This document shows, piece by piece, positions 60,735 to 64,000 of a DNA stretch of 64,000 nucleotides. Every line of letters starts with the position of its first letter. The stretch's first letter is position 1. The notes beneath the pieces were generated by a model. That model ran no database searches and was not told the origin of the DNA. It saw only the letters and a program-made list of their open reading frames with translations. The stretch lies in contig NZ_PDOF01000003.1 of the NCBI RefSeq assembly GCF_003226345.1, positions 652,863 to 716,862 of the forward strand, in the 5' to 3' direction. The stretch is from Alteribacter lacisalsi (GTDB taxonomy: Bacteria > Bacillota > Bacilli > Bacillales > Salisediminibacteriaceae). The position numbers and the translations under genes were made by a program.

Positions 60735-63302
60735 ATGTCTGAGCAAGATCAATCCAGAGTAAAAGAGATAAATATCGGGCAGGAAATGAAGACATCTTTC
60801 ATGGACTATGCCATGAGCGTTATCGTCAGCCGCGCCCTGCCGGACGTGCGTGACGGGCTCAAGCCGGTTCACCGGAGGATTCTGTATGCGATGAATGAAC
60901 TCGGGATGACACCGGATAAAGCATATAAAAAATCTGCCCGGATCGTCGGAGAAGTTATCGGTAAGTACCACCCGCACGGTGATTCGGCTGTATATGAGAC
61001 GATGGTGCGGATGGCACAGGATTTCAGCTACCGCAACATGCTTGTCGACGGTCACGGAAACTTCGGTTCTGTGGATGGTGATGCAGCAGCGGCTATGCGT
61101 TATACAGAAGCGAAGCTCGCTAAAATATCCATGGAGATTGTCCGCGACATCAATAAAGATACGATTGATTACAGGGATAACTATGATGGAAGCGAACAGG
61201 AACCGGTTGTTCTGCCTGCAAGATTTCCGAACCTTCTCGTAAACGGTGCTTCCGGGATTGCCGTCGGAATGGCCACGAACATTCCGCCGCACAATCTGGG
61301 AGAAGTAATCGACGGTGTCCTTGCCCTCAGTAAGAACAAAGATCTGACAAACCAGGATCTGATGGAATACATCCCTGGTCCCGATTTTCCGACAGCTGCA
61401 GAAATAGTCGGTATTTCCGGTATCCGCAAGGCTTATGAAACGGGGAGAGGCTCTGTTATTATTCGGGCAAAAGCTGAAATCGACGAAATTAAAGGCAAGC
61501 CGAGAATTATCGTCACAGAGCTTCCGTATCAGGTAAATAAGGCCCGGCTGATTGAAAAAATTGCCGACCTGGTCCGCGACAAAAAAATCGACGGCATTAC
61601 CGATCTTCGTGACGAGTCAGACCGTACAGGAATGCGCATCGTGATTGAGCTTCGTAAAGATGCCAATGCGAACGTGCTCCTGAACAACCTTTACAAGCAG
61701 ACAGCGCTTCAGACGAGCTTCGGGATTAATACACTTGCGCTTGTGGACGGGCAGCCGAAAGTACTTGATATCCGTTCAGTCCTGATTCACTACATTAATC
61801 ACCAGATTGAAGTGATCCGTCGCCGCACTGCCTTTGAACTTAAGAAAGCAGAAGCCCGCGCTCATATTCTTGAAGGTCTCAGAATTGCTCTTGATCATAT
61901 TGATGAGATTATTGCGCTGATCCGCGGTTCCCAGACAACAGATATTGCCCGTAATGGACTGATGGAAAATTTCGAGCTCAGCTACGAGCAGGCTCAGGCA
62001 ATTCTGGATATGCGTCTTCAGCGTCTTACTGGTCTGGAGCGGGATAAGATCGAGTCAGAATATCAGGATCTTCTTGCACGTATTCAGGAACTGAAGGCCA
62101 TTCTCGCAGATGAGGAAAAAGTTCTGGAGATCATCCGCGAAGAGCTGACTGATATTAAAGACCGTTATGCAGATGACCGCCGTACAATAATCTCTGCAGG
62201 GGAAGACAGCTTTGAGGATGAGGATCTGATCCCCCGTCAGAACGTTGTTATTACCCTCAGTCATAACGGCTACATTAAGCGTATGCCTGTTTCAACCTAC
62301 CGCAGCCAGAAACGCGGGGGCCGAGGCATACAGGGGATGGGAACTCATGATGATGACTTTGTGCAGCATCTGTTTATTACAAACTCCCATAACGTCCTCC
62401 TGTTCTTTACGAACAAAGGAAAAGTGTACCGCCTGAAAGGATACGAAATTCCGGATCTCGGCCGTACAGCCAAGGGAATTCCAATCATTAACCTGCTTCA
62501 GATCGAGCGAGATGAATATATCAGTACAGTGATTCCGATTGAGTCCTTTGAAGAGGACCATTACCTCTTCTTCATGACAAAGCATGGTGTGGCCAAGCGA
62601 TCAGCTCTATCCCACTTTGCCAACATTAGACGTGTCGGACTCTTCGCGATCAACCTGAGAGACCAGGACGAGCTTCACGGGGTCCGTTTAACAGATGGAA
62701 ATCAGGAAATGATTGCAGGAACGAAAAAAGGCATGTCAATCCGATTTCATGAAACAGATGTCCGTCTTATGGGCCGGACAGCTGCAGGTGTAAAAGGTGT
62801 GACCCTGCAGGAAGATGATCAGGTAGTCGGAATGGATATTATTGAAGAGGGCAGGGATGTCCTGATCGTGACCGACAAAGGATTCGGGAAACGGACAAAG
62901 ATCGATGAGTACAGAGTTCAGAGCCGGGGCGGTAAAGGTATTAAGACGTGCAACCTGACCGACAGAAACGGTGATCTTATTTCATTGAAGATTGTCTCCG
63001 AAGATGACGACCTGATGATTATTACCCATTCAGGCGTTATTATCAGAATGCATGTAAACGAAATTTCACAGACGAGCCGAAACACCCAAGGTGTAAGACT
63101 GATTCGCGTCGGCGGAGAAGAGCACGTGTCTACAGTGGCACTAGTAAATATTGAAGATGAAGAAGTCGATGAAGCAGAAGAAAAGGACAGCATTGAAGAA
63201 GCAATAGAAGGGGAAGCAGTACAGGCAGATGAATCCCCTGACGCTGAAAAATCCGATGATGCCGGATCAGAAACAGATGACGATGACCGGACAGAATCAT
63301 AG
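60735..63302 (+). CDS. gyrA: DNA gyrase subunit A
   Basis: 855 aa from the ATG at 60735 ([10 protein letters not shown]), with CGGAGGT 7 bases upstream. The catalytic Tyr123 lies in [11 protein letters not shown]. The quinolone-resistance region has Ser84 and Glu88 (GDSAVYE), the susceptible-type residues. Beta-pinwheel repeats with the GyrA box QKRGGRG are present. The C-terminal tail (after about residue 810) is very acidic and longer than in B. subtilis (821 aa). It ends in its own terminator. Confidence 0.98.
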   Translation: MSEQDQSRVKEINIGQEMKTSFMDYAMSVIVSRALPDVRDGLKPVHRRILYAMNELGMTPDKAYKKSARIVGEVIGKYHPHGDSAVYETMVRMAQDFSYRNMLVDGHGNFGSVDGDAAAAMRYTEAKLAKISMEIVRDINKDTIDYRDNYDGSEQEPVVLPARFPNLLVNGASGIAVGMATNIPPHNLGEVIDGVLALSKNKDLTNQDLMEYIPGPDFPTAAEIVGISGIRKAYETGRGSVIIRAKAEIDEIKGKPRIIVTELPYQVNKARLIEKIADLVRDKKIDGITDLRDESDRTGMRIVIELRKDANANVLLNNLYKQTALQTSFGINTLALVDGQPKVLDIRSVLIHYINHQIEVIRRRTAFELKKAEARAHILEGLRIALDHIDEIIALIRGSQTTDIARNGLMENFELSYEQAQAILDMRLQRLTGLERDKIESEYQDLLARIQELKAILADEEKVLEIIREELTDIKDRYADDRRTIISAGEDSFEDEDLIPRQNVVITLSHNGYIKRMPVSTYRSQKRGGRGIQGMGTHDDDFVQHLFITNSHNVLLFFTNKGKVYRLKGYEIPDLGRTAKGIPIINLLQIERDEYISTVIPIESFEEDHYLFFMTKHGVAKRSALSHFANIRRVGLFAINLRDQDELHGVRLTDGNQEMIAGTKKGMSIRFHETDVRLMGRTAAGVKGVTLQEDDQVVGMDIIEEGRDVLIVTDKGFGKRTKIDEYRVQSRGGKGIKTCNLTDRNGDLISLKIVSEDDDLMIITHSGVIIRMHVNEISQTSRNTQGVRLIRVGGEEHVSTVALVNIEDEEVDEAEEKDSIEEAIEGEAVQADESPDAEKSDDAGSETDDDDRTES

Positions 63303-63319
63303 TGTTTCCAGTCCAAACA

Positions 63320-63353
63320 AAAAGAGCCTCCCAGCGCGGGGGGCTCTTTTTTC
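63320..63353 (+). terminator. Terminator of gyrA
   Basis: AAAGAGCCTCCCAGCGCGGGGGGCTCTTTTTT: stem AGAGCC(T)CCC/GGG(G)GGCTCT with T6, 18 bases past the gyrA stop. Confidence 0.9.
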
Positions 63354-63602
63354 GTGTCAAAAAAAATTGAGGAAAAATATAAAAAGAGGTTTAAAGAATG
63401 TTTACAGAGGGGATAGACTTATTACGCCGGAACAAAAAACGTAATACGCTGCGCAATTTGCACTCCTCTAGCCACGGACATTACTTGTGGAACTGCATTC
63501 ATTCTACGCAATACAAATCAAACTCCTACTATTTAGTTGTAGTCAGCCAATTGATATTTTGTATCTGATTAAAATTATTTTCAAATATTATTTAAAAAAG
63601 TA

Positions 63603-63749
63603 TTGTAACCCTTATTTCCCTATGGTATATTTATTTCTGTTGCCGCGAAAACGCGACAAACGCTTTTCTTACAAAATATCAAATTCGTTTCAAAGGAAAA
63701 AAGTTTTTCGAGAAAAACGGTTGACCTTAAGGTTCGGAAATGTTATGAT
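63603..63749 (+). promoter_or_regulatory. Tandem promoters of the rRNA operon
   Basis: P1: TTGTAA-N17-TATATT (63603-63631). P2: TTGACC-N17-TATGAT (63721-63749), with an A/T-rich region upstream. Two promoters are common for Bacillus rRNA operons such as rrnO, which also follows gyrA. The rest of the 575-bp gap after gyrA holds no supported gene. Confidence 0.75.
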
Positions 63750-63779
63750 AATTGAGTCGCTTCAAACAGAAGCGCTTAA

Positions 63780-63877
63780 GTGACCTTTGAAAACTAAACA
63801 AAAAGCCAAGCGAAACGTGGGATATTTTAAGATATCCCGTCAATAAATTTTTATTTTGATGTCAGTGACATCAAACT
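63780..63877 (+). promoter_or_regulatory. rRNA leader with boxA-like element and two palindromes
   Basis: A boxA-like CTTTGAAAACTAAAC at 63784-63798. Then GGGATATTTTAAGATATCCC (63820-63839) and TTTGATGTCAGTGACATCAAA (63856-63876), two palindromes directly before the 16S sequence. They may act in antitermination and RNase processing. Confidence 0.6.
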
Positions 63878-64000
63878 TTCTACGGAGAGTTTGATCCTGG
63901 CTCAGGACGAACGCTGGCGGCGTGCCTAATACATGCAAGTCGAGCGGACTGATGGGGAGCTTGCTCCCCTGACGTCAGCGGCGGACGGGTGAGTAACACG
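63878..64000 (+). rRNA. 16S ribosomal RNA (5' end, cut by window)
   Basis: CGGAGAGTTTGATCCTGGCT, then ACGAACGCTGGCGGCGTGCC and GGCGGACGGGTGAGTAACAC: the universal 5' region of bacterial 16S rRNA. The exact mature 5' end is estimated. Confidence 0.97.

Noticed and set aside
63487..63783. 98-aa plus-strand frame upstream of 16S
   Set aside because: It covers both rRNA promoters and the AT-rich upstream region; composition is that of AT-rich non-coding DNA.

Overview
The window is the replication-origin region of a Bacillaceae (Firmicutes) chromosome. It carries dnaA-dnaN-yaaA-recF-remB-gyrB-gyrA followed by the start of an rRNA operon, and on the other side rpmH-rnpA-yidD-yidC-jag, mnmE-mnmG-rsmG-noc-parA-parB. 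The gene order, the WalRK system, the sporulation gene yyaC, Noc and a parS site inside parB all match the Bacillus type. The large secreted proteins are very rich in Asp and Glu, which would suit a salt- or alkali-loving bacillus; that is inference, and I do not name a species. Nearly all genes point away from the origin near 53-55 kb: minus strand to the left, plus strand to the right.
Layout. 1-5.5 kb: walR-walK-yycH (yycH cut by the window edge) and a G5/M23 cell-wall endopeptidase with a WalR-like box upstream. 5.8-21.9 kb: two huge adjacent secreted subtilisin-family proteases (3601 and 1704 aa) ending in cell-wall-binding repeats. 22.4-23.1 kb: six tRNA genes. 23.5-32.6 kb: purA, dnaC, rplI-gdpP-yybS, uppP and rpsF-ssb-rpsR. 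32.8-36.1 kb: a third subtilisin-like protease, divergent from an XRE-TPR regulator. 36.4-42.1 kb: ychF, a DUF951 protein, a YkvI-like membrane protein, yyaC, a DUF554 protein and a class V aminotransferase. 42.2-52.8 kb: the parB-parA/noc/rsmG/mnmG/mnmE/jag/yidC/yidD/rnpA/rpmH block. 52.8-63.3 kb: the two-part oriC around dnaA and the replication and gyrase genes. 63.6-64 kb: rRNA promoters and the 5' end of a 16S gene.
How it works together. DnaA boxes on both sides of dnaA form the origin. ParA, ParB and parS segregate it, and Noc protects it from division; Noc-site-like palindromes lie in parA, mnmE and gyrB. WalRK probably controls the neighbouring endopeptidase. PurR probably controls purA through paired PurBoxes.
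Most notable accessory content: (1) the 3601-aa protease, with five tandem copies of a ~377-residue unit (two carboxypeptidase-regulatory-like domains plus a glutamine-amidotransferase-like domain without its catalytic cysteine); (2) a family of 110-181 bp MITEs with GGCTCTGTTAAA ends and 8-bp target duplications, one of which duplicates the mnmG stop codon; (3) a second family of GC-rich intergenic repeats; (4) an unrecognised plus-strand gene between parA and noc.
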